The translations under genes were made by a program, and so were the position numbers. DNA of 64,000 bases from Ornithinimicrobium avium (GTDB lineage: Bacteria > Actinomycetota > Actinomycetes > Actinomycetales > Dermatophilaceae), in assembly GCF_003351765.1 (NCBI RefSeq), contig NZ_CP031229.1, positions 62,001 to 126,000 of the forward strand, read 5' to 3'. This document shows, in pieces, positions 7,355-15,070 of the stretch. How positions within the stretch are numbered: the stretch's first letter is position 1; every line of letters starts with the position of its first letter. Under the pieces are notes generated by a model that saw only the letters and a program-made list of their open reading frames with translations, had not been told where the DNA came from and searched no databases.

Positions 7355-8472
7355 ATGTCCGGGCGCACGGCCCTCTGGCGACGCGATCTCCTCCTCGCGG
7401 CGGGGGTGACGGCTGTGGCCGAGCTCGAGCTCGTGCTGGTCACGCTCGGTTCGGGAGTGCCGGCCGGTGCCGTGCTGGCCACCCTGGTCACCCTTCCTGC
7501 CTTGACCTTGCGCCGTGTCAGGCCACTGCTCGCCGCCGCCGTGGCGGCGCTCGGCTTCGCCCTGGCGATGAGCACCGGTGAGCAGGTGGGCGTCGCTACG
7601 CCTTTCCTGGCGTTGTTGTTCCTGCTGGCCTCGCTCGGGTGGTATGCGGCCCTTCGGCCCGGACTTGCCGGGACGGGACTGGTCCTCGCGGGCGGGCTCG
7701 GCCCGCAGCTGGCGACCCGGTCGACGACCGCAGCCGACGCCGTCGTCAACTCGGTGCTGATCCTCGGCACGTGGGCCGTGGCGCATGCACTGCGCCGGAC
7801 CACGGACCGCCGCGTCTGCGCAGAGCTGGCCGCTGACCGCGCCGCGCACCAAGCGGTCGTGGCCGAACGCGCTCGGATCGCTCGGGACCTGCACGACTCC
7901 ATGGCGCACGCACTCACCCTCATCACGCTGCAGGCCGGCGGCGCCCGCGAGCGCGCGACCGAACCTGTGACCCGCGACCTGCTCAGCGGCCTGGAGACCA
8001 CAGCACGCGGGGCACTGGACGACCTGCACCGGCTCCTGCGGCTCGGGGGGAACGTGGGTGACGAGGCGCTCGGCGTGGCCGCCCTGCCTGACCTCGTCAC
8101 CACGGTCGGTAGCCCTGACCTCGACGTCCGTCTTCAGGTCGACCTCCCCGAGGCGGTCCCGGCGACCGTGTCCACGACGATCTATCGCGTCGTGCAGGAG
8201 GGACTCACGACGTCGTCCGGCACAGCGAGGCCACGTGCGCGCGTGTCGAGGTGAAGCAGGAGCGGCCAGGCAGGGTGCTGATCGTCGTTGAGAACAACGG
8301 TCGTGCACGTGCCTCGCAGGTGCAAGGATCGGGGACCGGCCTGGGCGGGCTCCAGGAACGGGTCGGGCTCCTCGGTGGAGTGGTCCAGTACGGCCCGCGC
8401 GGCGACGAGGCCGGCGGCGATGTTGACGAGGGTTGGCGGGTGGAGGCACGCATCCCATGGGCGATGAGGTGA
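7355..8472 (+). pseudogene. Sensor histidine kinase (NarL-type partner), frameshifted
   Basis: N-terminal half has four to five transmembrane helices (residues 10-145), followed by a HisKA_3 dimerisation segment with phospho-acceptor His180 in ARIARDLHDSMAHALT. The frame then breaks near 8209-8211: after YRVVQEGLT the expected N-box (NVVRHSE) appears only if one A is restored, in the next frame, which continues through the GTGLGGLQERVGLLGG ATP-lid region to TGA 8472. The unbroken product would be about 372 aa; as read it stops at 8254 with 299 aa and lacks the ATP-binding core, so it cannot autophosphorylate. Overlaps the regulator start in a GTGA arrangement (8469-8472). A one-base sequencing error is the alternative. 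Confidence 0.85.
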
Positions 8473-9161
8473 ACCTGGTGCGGCTGATCGTGGCCGACGA
8501 CGAACCGCTCGTGCGACAGGGCCTGCGGCTCGTCCTCGAGCGTCACCCAGGGATCGTGGTCCTCGCTGAGGCCGAAGACGGCGTGCAGGCGTTCGCCCTG
8601 GTCCGAGAACACCGCCCAGACCTGGTGCTGCTGGACGTGCGTATGCCGCGCCTGGACGGCATCGGCGCCGCACGCCGCATCATGGCTGACCCGGCCCTGC
8701 GAGCTACGCGCACGCTCATCCTCACCACCTTCGCCGACGACGAGCTGCTGCTGGACGCCGTGCGCGCGGGGGCGTGCGGCTACCTGCTCAAGAGCATGCC
8801 ACCAGAGGACATCCGAGCCGCTGTGCGATCCGCCTCCTCCGGCCAGACGGCGGTCGCTCCGGCACTGGTCGACCGGCTCCTGCGCGAGCAGGCACGACGT
8901 CGCGTCCCGCACTCGAAGCTCCTGGACCGGCTCACCCCTCGGGAGACGCAGGTGTTGCGGCAAGTCGCAGCCGGCCGGTCCAACGGCGAGATCGCCGCCG
9001 CGCTCTAGCTGGGCGAGGGCACGGTCAAGACGCACGTCGCCTCGCTGCTGCGAAAGCTGCAGGTGCGCGACCGCACACAAGCAGCGATCGCCGCCTACCA
9101 GCTCGGTCTCGTCTCTCCCGGCGGAACCTCTGAGGCCCCCCCGCACCTGGGCACTGACTGA
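8469..9161 (+). pseudogene. NarL/LuxR-type response regulator with nonsense codon
   Basis: Receiver domain complete: acidic pocket DDE (10-12), phospho-acceptor Asp56 in LVLLDVRMP, Lys108 in GYLLKSMPPED. The LuxR-type HTH starts normally (LTPRETQVLRQVAAGRSNGEIAAAL) but codon 180 (9006-9008) is TAG; the same frame then goes on as LGEGTVKTHVASLLRKLQVRDRTQA to TGA 9161. Family members usually carry Tyr or a similar residue at this place, so a TAC to TAG change explains the lesion. The truncated product would lack the DNA-recognition helix. Together with the frameshifted kinase, this makes the two-component pair non-functional as sequenced. Confidence 0.87.
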
Positions 9162-9475
9162 AGCATCCGGGCCCCTGGGGCTGCTGCACGGATGGGTATG
9201 ACGGGCGCCTGGAGAAACCGCGCACCTCGACACGGGGTGAGCGCGTGCCGAGCGTGCTCGCCGAGCGGCAAAGGCGCGGTACGCTGGGGGAGTCCCAGCT
9301 GGAGTCGTCGCGGCGGGACAGGTCCGAGGCGTCGATCTCGTCGAGATCCGCTGGACTGCTGGCCCCCGGGGACGCCTGCAGCACAGGCCGCCCGGACGTC
9401 CATCGCCCGGTCGCGGGCGCGGGGCGGGCCCGGCCCCTGGCCGGTGCATGACCGATCTCTGCCGAGGAGGACTTC
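9162..9475. other. Intergenic region before the SNF2 helicase
   Basis: No gene seen. TACGCT at 9280-9285 is a possible -10 box, which would give a leader of about 185 nt for the helicase. No riboswitch or attachment-site repeat recognised. Confidence 0.4.
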
Positions 9476-11623
9476 GTGGCTCGAGGAGCCCAGCGTCACA
9501 GGGGTGCACGTTCGCGCCCGCAGCGGCGACCGCGCCATGACAACGACGGCATCATCCCGGTGCTCGCCAAGGTCGTCCGCGAGGTCGAGTCCGCGGTCCA
9601 GCACGGTCGCGCCTCGTCGTCGACCCGGACCAGCTTCCAGGTGGTGGCCCTCCTCATGCGCGAGGAACGTGCCAGGGTCAGGGCGGAGGAAGCGACGCCC
9701 GCGGCCCGGCGTGCCGAGGAGCTCAAGCGCCTCGACGGCATCGCCACCATCCTCGCGACGACGGCCGCGCGTGACACCACCCTGCTCGGGCTGCTCGGTG
9801 AGGACGCCGTCATCTCCGAGCGCGCACGGTCCCTGCGCCGCGAGCTGCTCGAGGCGGCGGGCATCGAGGTGCCGGACGAGCCGGACGAGCTGGCCGGACC
9901 GGTCGGGCGGTCCACGCCGGAGGAGACCCCCGGAGCCGAGGAGCGCGGCGTGGTGCCACAGTCGGTGGCCTCGCGGCAGCTGGCCAACCCGTTCCTTCCA
10001 CCGGACTACTCCGTCGCCGCCAAGCGCACCGCCAAGCCTCGCCGGCTCGCCGGTTGGGAGCTCATCCAGCCGCTGCTGAGGGCTTTCGAGGACGGTGGCG
10101 CGCTGTCGTGCATGGACCTGCCGTCACCGGCGACCACGCGCGTCGTCGGCGGGCGTGAGCTCATGCCGCACCAGGCCGGCCTGGTCGCCGCCGCGGCGGC
10201 GGGCCACCGGACGTTCCTGCTCGCCGACGAGCCGGGCCTGGGCAAGACGGCACAGGCGCTGCTCGCCGCGCAGGTGGCGGACGCCTACCCGTTGCTCGTC
10301 GTCGTACCCAACGTCGTGAAGAGGAACTGGGCGCACGAGGCGGAGCTGTGGACACCGGACCACCCCGCGACGGTGGTCTACGGCGACGGCGACACGATCG
10401 ACGGCTTCGCCGACATCATCATCGTCAACTACGAGGTGCTCGACCGGCACGTGGGCTGGCTGCGGGAACTGGGTCTGCGCGGGATGGTCGTCGACGAGGC
10501 GCACTACATCAAGAACAGGAAGTCGCAGCGGTCCCAGCACGTGCTGCAGCTCTCCGAGCGCATCCGCGCGCGGACCGCCGAGCCGCTGCTGATGGCGCTC
10601 ACCGGCACACCGCTGATCAACGACATCGAGGACTTCACGGCGATCTGGCAGTTCCTGGGCTGGATCGACGAGAGCAAGCCCGTGGGCGAGCTGATGGCGG
10701 CGCTGGAGGAGATCGGCCTGACGCCGGGCGACCGCGGCTTCTCCGCCGCGGCCCGTGCCGCCGTCGTCGACCGCGGCATCGTCCGACGACGCAAGGTCGA
10801 CGTGGCGGCCGACCTGCCCGCCCGGCGGGTGGCCGACGTCCCCGTCGAGATCGACGGCGAGGCCGGCCGGTCCATCCGGGCCGCGGAGCAGCGGCTCGCC
10901 CGTCGTCTCCTCGCGCGCTACGAGCGCGCTCTGGAGCTGCGCGACGTCGTGGAGGGCGAGGGTGTCGACCACGCCCTCGTGCGCCAGGTGGCGGCGCGGG
11001 AACGGGCGAACAAGACCGCGAAGTCCTCGGAGGAGAACGTCTTCGGCGTGATGCGGCGCATCGGCCAGGCCAAGGCCGGTCTCGCCGCCGACTACGCCGC
11101 CCAGCTCGCCCGCAGCGCCGGCAAGGTCGTCTTCTTCGCCAAGCACATCGACGTCATGGACGCGGCCGAGGAGACCTTCACCAGGCGGGGCATCCGCTTC
11201 GCCTCCATCCGGGGCGGCCAGACGTCCTCGGTCCGGCAGAAGAACATCGAGGCGTTCACCGGGGATCCGGACGTCGCCGTCGCCGTGTGCTCGTTGACGG
11301 CCGCCGGCGTGGGCATCAACCTCCAGGTCGCCTCCAACATGGTGCTCGCGGAGCTGTCCTGGACGGACGCCGAGCAGACCCAGGCCATCGACCGTGTCCA
11401 CCGCATCGGCCAGGACGAGCCGGTCACCGCGTGGCGGATCGTCGCCGCACGCACCCTCGACACCAGGATCGCCGAGCTCATCGACAGCAAGGCCGGGCTG
11501 GCCGCCCGGGCGCTCGACGGGGCCGACGAGGACGTCGCCGACTCCTCCGACGTGCAGCTCGAGGCGCTCGTCACGCTGCTCGAGGACGCCCTGGAGGAGA
11601 GGGTCAGCAGCCGGGCCTCCTGA
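9476..11623 (+). CDS. SNF2/SMARCAL1-type DEAD/DEAH helicase-like ATPase
   Basis: 715 aa. Residues 1-200 are charged and alanine/arginine rich with no recognised domain. The SF2 core follows: Walker A in DEPGLGKTAQ (about 251-260), DEAH box in VVDEAHYIKN (about 340), motif III-like LMALTGTPLINDIEDF, and the SNF2 C-lobe with VAVCSLTAAGVGINLQ and QAIDRVHRIGQ (about 635). SNF2 proteins translocate on double-stranded DNA and remodel protein-DNA complexes. GTG start is supported by GAGGAGG 5-12 nt upstream. No methyltransferase, nuclease or DISARM/DPD-type partner gene is adjacent, so a defence role is not supported; it could also be a core repair or transcription-recycling ATPase. Ends at a hairpin terminator. 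Confidence 0.85.
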   Translation: MARGAQRHRGARSRPQRRPRHDNDGIIPVLAKVVREVESAVQHGRASSSTRTSFQVVALLMREERARVRAEEATPAARRAEELKRLDGIATILATTAARDTTLLGLLGEDAVISERARSLRRELLEAAGIEVPDEPDELAGPVGRSTPEETPGAEERGVVPQSVASRQLANPFLPPDYSVAAKRTAKPRRLAGWELIQPLLRAFEDGGALSCMDLPSPATTRVVGGRELMPHQAGLVAAAAAGHRTFLLADEPGLGKTAQALLAAQVADAYPLLVVVPNVVKRNWAHEAELWTPDHPATVVYGDGDTIDGFADIIIVNYEVLDRHVGWLRELGLRGMVVDEAHYIKNRKSQRSQHVLQLSERIRARTAEPLLMALTGTPLINDIEDFTAIWQFLGWIDESKPVGELMAALEEIGLTPGDRGFSAAARAAVVDRGIVRRRKVDVAADLPARRVADVPVEIDGEAGRSIRAAEQRLARRLLARYERALELRDVVEGEGVDHALVRQVAARERANKTAKSSEENVFGVMRRIGQAKAGLAADYAAQLARSAGKVVFFAKHIDVMDAAEETFTRRGIRFASIRGGQTSSVRQKNIEAFTGDPDVAVAVCSLTAAGVGINLQVASNMVLAELSWTDAEQTQAIDRVHRIGQDEPVTAWRIVAARTLDTRIAELIDSKAGLAARALDGADEDVADSSDVQLEALVTLLEDALEERVSSRAS

Positions 11624-11638
11624 CCCCTCCCACGACGA

Positions 11639-11668
11639 GGCCCCCACCTGCTCGCGCAGGTGGGGGCC
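11639..11668. terminator. Hairpin terminator between convergent genes
   Basis: GGCCCCCACCTGC (11639-11651), loop TCGC, then the perfect complement to 11668. It separates the SNF2 gene from the convergent thioredoxin gene and may stop transcription from both sides. Confidence 0.75.
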
Positions 11669-11692
11669 GACCTCGTGGGTGACCGGCTCGGC

Positions 11693-12064
11693 TCAGGCCT
11701 GCTGGGTCTGCTGCTCGGCCATCCTGGCGCGCACGTCGTCCATGTCCAGGTTCTTGACCTGGTCGATCACGGACTCGAGGTCGCGCGCGGGGAGGGCGCC
11801 GGCCTGACGGAAGACGAGGACGCCGTCCTTGAAGGCCATGATCGTCGGGATCGAGGTGATCTGCGCACCGGCGGCGAGGGCCTGCTGGGCCTCGGTGTCC
11901 ACCTTGGCGAAGACGACGTCCTCGTGCGTCCCGGCGGCCTTCTCGTAGACCGGGGCGAACATCTTGCAGGGGCCGCACCAGTCGGCCCACCAGTCGACCA
12001 GCACGATGTCGTTGCCGGTGACGGTCTCCTCGAAGGTGTCGGTGGTCAGGTTCACGGTGCTCAT
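11693..12064 (-). CDS. trxA: Thioredoxin
   Basis: 123 aa, a single thioredoxin fold with the active site WCGPCK (Cys30 and Cys33) and the cis-proline segment SIPTIMAF. It reduces protein disulfides in the cytosol with electrons from thioredoxin reductase. Start at MSTVNLTTDTFEETV gives the usual family length; the open frame extends upstream without a better start. The C-terminus has an additional 15-20 residues (DDVRARMAEQQTQQA) beyond the minimal fold. Convergent with the SNF2 gene, with a terminator between them; divergent from the malic enzyme gene. Confidence 0.93.
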   Translation of the reverse strand: MSTVNLTTDTFEETVTGNDIVLVDWWADWCGPCKMFAPVYEKAAGTHEDVVFAKVDTEAQQALAAGAQITSIPTIMAFKDGVLVFRQAGALPARDLESVIDQVKNLDMDDVRARMAEQQTQQA

Positions 12065-12168
12065 GCCGGCGTCAACGCGCCCCGGTGCGGATCTCTTCCG
12101 TGATCCGGGCCACGCCCGGGCGACCACCTGCCTCGGCGACGCGCACGGCATACCGGAGAATGGGGCGC

Positions 12169-13584
12169 ATGAGCCCCGCGCCGTCCGTGTCCAACTCCAT
12201 CACCGTGCGCCTCGAGCTGCCCGCCCGGGTGACCGCCGTCAGCGAGATCACCACCGCGGTGGCCGACGTGGGGGGAATGGTGACGGCGGTCGACATCAGC
12301 GAGTCGGGCACCGAGCGCCTCCAGGCCGACCTGACCATCGCCACCTCCGGCACCGACCACGCCGCCGAGGTGGTCGAGGCGATCAGCACGGTGGACGGCG
12401 TGGAGATCGGCCGCGTCAGCGACCGCACCTTCCTGGCTCACCTGGGCGGCAAGCTCGAGGTCAAGTCACGGTTGCCGATCCGCAACCGTGACGACCTGTC
12501 GCTGGTCTACACCCCGGGCGTGGCCAAGATCTGCCAGGCCATCGCCGAGAACCCGGCGGACGCGCGCAGCCTGACGATCAAGCGCAACACCGTCGCGGTC
12601 GTCACCGACGGCACCGCCGTCCTCGGGCTGGGCAACATCGGCCCGCTCGCGGCCCTGCCGGTGATGGAGGGCAAGGCCGCGCTGTTCAAGCGGTTCGCCG
12701 ACATCGACGCCTTCCCGATCTGCCTCGACGCCCACGACGCCGACGAGATCGTGCGCATCGTCAAGGCGCTGGCACCGGGGTTCGCGGGCATCAACCTGGA
12801 GGACATCTCGGCCCCGCGCTGCTTCTACATCGAGGCCCGGCTGCGGGAGGAGCTGGACATCCCGGTCTTCCACGACGACCAGCACGGGACCGCGATCGTC
12901 GCGCTCGCAGCGCTGAAGAACGCGCTGCGCGTGGTCGGCAAGGAGCTGGACGACGTCAAGATCGTCATGTCAGGGGCAGGCGCGGCCGGGTCGGCGATCA
13001 TCCGGCTCCTGCTCAAGGCCGGGGCGCGCGACCTCGTCGTCGCGGACGTCGACGGCATCATCCACGCGCGGCGTCCGGACGTGGCCAGCGGCGCCAACGG
13101 CAACCTCGCGTGGATCGCGAGCCAGACCAACCTCGCCCTGGAGACCGGCTCGCTCAAGGACGCGCTCGTGGGCGCCGACGTCTTCATCGGCGTCTCCGCC
13201 GGCAACATCCTGACCGGCGAGGACGTCGCTCAGATGAACGAGGACGCGATCGTCTTCGCGATGGCCAACCCGGTCCCCGAGGTCGACCCGGTCGAGGCCG
13301 GGCGGCACGCGACCGTGGTCGCCACGGGGCGCAGCGACTTCGCCAACCAGATCAACAACGTGCTGGTCTTCCCCGGCGTCTTCCGCGGGCTGCTGGACGC
13401 CCAGAGCGGTCACGTCGACGACGACATGCTCCTGGCCGCGGCCTCGGCCCTGGCGGACGTGGTGCACGCCGATGAGCTCAACCCCACCTACATCATCCCC
13501 AGCGTCTTCAACCCCGAGGCGACCAAGGCGGTGGCCAGGGCGGTGGAGGCCGCCGCGCGTGCTGCGCAGGAGAAGACCCTCTGA
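12169..13584 (+). CDS. NAD(P)-dependent malic enzyme with N-terminal ACT domain
   Basis: 471 aa. Catalyses oxidative decarboxylation of malate to pyruvate. Residues 1-90 form an ACT-like regulatory domain (SITVRLELPARVTAVSEI...), as in many actinobacterial malic enzymes; the catalytic part starts with LVYTPGVAKICQAI and contains FHDDQHGTAIV (substrate and metal site) and the Rossmann motif GAGAAGSAI. Ending PEATKAVARAVEAAARAA is usual. Start ATG 12169 was preferred to upstream starts because a GAGAAT -10-like box ends 8 nt before it and the ACT domain begins right after. With isocitrate lyase and malate synthase also present in the window, it could serve growth on C2 compounds. Confidence 0.93.
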   Translation: MSPAPSVSNSITVRLELPARVTAVSEITTAVADVGGMVTAVDISESGTERLQADLTIATSGTDHAAEVVEAISTVDGVEIGRVSDRTFLAHLGGKLEVKSRLPIRNRDDLSLVYTPGVAKICQAIAENPADARSLTIKRNTVAVVTDGTAVLGLGNIGPLAALPVMEGKAALFKRFADIDAFPICLDAHDADEIVRIVKALAPGFAGINLEDISAPRCFYIEARLREELDIPVFHDDQHGTAIVALAALKNALRVVGKELDDVKIVMSGAGAAGSAIIRLLLKAGARDLVVADVDGIIHARRPDVASGANGNLAWIASQTNLALETGSLKDALVGADVFIGVSAGNILTGEDVAQMNEDAIVFAMANPVPEVDPVEAGRHATVVATGRSDFANQINNVLVFPGVFRGLLDAQSGHVDDDMLLAAASALADVVHADELNPTYIIPSVFNPEATKAVARAVEAAARAAQEKTL

Positions 13585-13625
13585 CCGGCCGAGGAGCGTC
13601 ACCGGGCACGGACCCTCCGGAGGCG

Positions 13626-14012
13626 GTGGAGGGGGACGGCGGCACGCTGCGCCTGCTCGGCTGGCTCGCGCTCGTCGTGGCGGTGGTCCTGCAGGTGGCA
13701 GGCCTCTACTCCCAGGGCACCCCGCAGCCGGGCGGCGTCCCGGGGCTGGACAAGGTCGCCCACCTCGTGGCGTTCGCCGTGCCGGCCGCGCTGGCGAGGC
13801 TCCTCGGTGTCCGGTGGGTCCTGGTGGCGCTGGTCGCCCACGCCCTCGTCAGCGAGCCGCTCCAGCACCAGGTCGCGCCGCACCGTCAGCTGGACGCGCT
13901 CGACACCGTGGCCGACCTCGTGGGGATCGGGGCCGGGTGGTTGTTCGGTGGCGCGCTCGTGTCCCGGTCCAGGGCACGTCCCGTGGCGCGCTCCCGAGAC
14001 GGTCGGTCATGA
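13626..14012 (+). CDS. VanZ-like family membrane protein
   Basis: 128 aa with three or four transmembrane segments (about residues 9-27, 42-58, 63-79, 94-111). The conserved VanZ-like pieces are GLDKVAHLVAFAVPA and QLDALDTVADLVGIGAGW. VanZ confers low-level teicoplanin resistance in enterococci, but chromosomal homologues like this are of unknown function and are not resistance determinants by default. GTG start begins 42 bp after the malic enzyme stop; same strand, probably same transcript. Confidence 0.75.
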   Translation: MEGDGGTLRLLGWLALVVAVVLQVAGLYSQGTPQPGGVPGLDKVAHLVAFAVPAALARLLGVRWVLVALVAHALVSEPLQHQVAPHRQLDALDTVADLVGIGAGWLFGGALVSRSRARPVARSRDGRS

Positions 14013-14019
14013 TGGGTGG

Positions 14020-14601
14020 ATGACGGATCACGGCGGAGGGCGGGACGGCGACGTGACCGGACGGCTGCTCGTCGCGACGCCGCTGACCGGCGACGTCTTC
14101 GAGCGCTCCGTGGTCCTCGTCCTGCATCACGACGAGGACGGCGCCCACGGCCTGGTCCTCAACCGGCCGCTGGACGCCGCGGTCAGCGTGGTGCTGCCCG
14201 ACTGGCAGCCGTTCGTCACCGCACCCGGGGTGCTCTTCCAGGGAGGACCGGTCGGCAAGGACACGGCGATGGGGCTGGTCAGCGTGCCCGGGCACGGCAA
14301 GGAGGACTCCCCGCTCGGCACCCAGCTCCTCTTCGGCGGCCTCGGGCTGGTCGACCTCGATGCCCCCGCCCCGCTCGTGGTGCCCGAGCTGGCCGCCTTC
14401 CGCATCTTCGTGGGCTACGCCGGCTGGTCCGCGGGCCAGCTGGACGCCGAGATCGCGCAGGGCGCCTGGTTCGTCCTGCCGCGCGAGCCGCGCGACCCCT
14501 TCCACGACGGCACCGACGACCTGTGGCGCGAGGTCCTCCTGCGCCAGCGCAGCAGCCTGTCGCTGGTGACGACCTGGACGGGCCACCCCGAGCGCAACTA
14601 G
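14020..14601 (+). CDS. YqgE/AlgH family protein
   Basis: 193 aa. Conserved family pieces: GRLLVATPLTGDVFERSVVLVLHH near the start, GAHGLVLNRPL, LFQGGPVGKD, and the C-terminal RIFVGYAGWSAGQLDAE followed by GAWFVLP. The family is widespread, cytosolic and has no established biochemical activity. ATG 14020 gives the standard start (a few residues before GRLLVATP) and has CATGAT as a -10-like box just before it. Follows the VanZ-like gene after 7 bp. Confidence 0.9.
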   Translation: MTDHGGGRDGDVTGRLLVATPLTGDVFERSVVLVLHHDEDGAHGLVLNRPLDAAVSVVLPDWQPFVTAPGVLFQGGPVGKDTAMGLVSVPGHGKEDSPLGTQLLFGGLGLVDLDAPAPLVVPELAAFRIFVGYAGWSAGQLDAEIAQGAWFVLPREPRDPFHDGTDDLWREVLLRQRSSLSLVTTWTGHPERN

Positions 14602-14623
14602 GTCCGGTCCCGCGCCGGCTGCC

Positions 14624-14629
14624 TACACT
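14624..14629 (+). promoter_or_regulatory. -10 box of the DUF3039 gene
   Basis: TACACT in the context CCTACACTGGT; start codon ATG 14636 lies 7 nt after it, so the mRNA would begin at the ATG. The same CCTACACTGGT string recurs before the next gene. Confidence 0.5.
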
Positions 14630-14635
14630 GGTGGT

Positions 14636-14992
14636 ATGTCGATTGTCCGCATGTCCGACCAGCCGCTCGACGCACCGGAGGCTCCGGGCGACCCGCAGAC
14701 CCAGACCGCGCTGCTCGAGCGCGAGGACACCCGGGTCGAGCACGACCTGTCTGAGCCGGGCGACCACGAGCGCTTCTCGCACTACGTGCGCAAGGAGAAG
14801 ATCCTCGAGAGCGCGATGAGCGGCAACCCCGTCATCGCGCTGTGCGGCAAGGTCTGGGTGCCCGGACGCGACCCCCAGAAGTTCCCCGTCTGCCCGATGT
14901 GCAAGGAGATCTACGAGGGCCTGCGCGCCCCGCAGGACGGTGGCGACGGGGCTTCCGGAGGCCCCGGCCAGGGCGGCGGCGCACAGGACTGA
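14636..14992 (+). CDS. DUF3039 family protein
   Basis: 118 aa. Central conserved region has the DUF3039 pattern: DHERFSHYVRKEKI, GNPVIALCGKVWVPGRDP and KFPVCPMCKEIYE, with Cys residues that could bind a metal (CPMC plus the upstream CGK). C-terminus is a Gly/Gln-rich tail. Function unknown. In many actinobacteria this gene sits directly before the DEAD/DEAH helicase that also follows here, so the two are probably functionally linked. Nothing else can be said from sequence. Confidence 0.85.
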   Translation: MSIVRMSDQPLDAPEAPGDPQTQTALLEREDTRVEHDLSEPGDHERFSHYVRKEKILESAMSGNPVIALCGKVWVPGRDPQKFPVCPMCKEIYEGLRAPQDGGDGASGGPGQGGGAQD

Positions 14993-15055
14993 GCCTCCCG
15001 GAGGGGCGGTGCGGCACGCCGGCCCGCCCGGGCGGGGAGGGTCGGCGGGGCGACC

Positions 15056-15061
15056 TACACT
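15056..15061 (+). promoter_or_regulatory. -10 box of the helicase gene
   Basis: TACACT in the context CCTACACTGGT, 9 nt before ATG 15071. Matches the box of the preceding gene over 11 bases, so both may be read by the same sigma factor at similar strength. Confidence 0.45.
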
Positions 15062-15070
15062 GGTCCGGCC

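Noticed and set aside
2613..9008. Recoding of TAG as an amino acid, suggested by two in-frame TAG codons
   Set aside because: TAG is used as an ordinary final stop in this window (yqgE-type gene at 14599-14601, ffh at 55203-55205, cofC at 30889-30891), and no suppressor tRNA or PylRS-type gene is seen.
1641..11640. A second copy of the tmRNA 3' end as right attachment site of an island
   Set aside because: I found no clear repeat of the GGTTCGATTCCCGCC segment downstream within the window; partial matches are chance level.
13626..14012. Glycopeptide resistance via VanZ
   Set aside because: VanZ-like proteins are common chromosomal membrane proteins; no vanHAX genes are near, and ddl here has normal D-Ala-D-Ala motifs.
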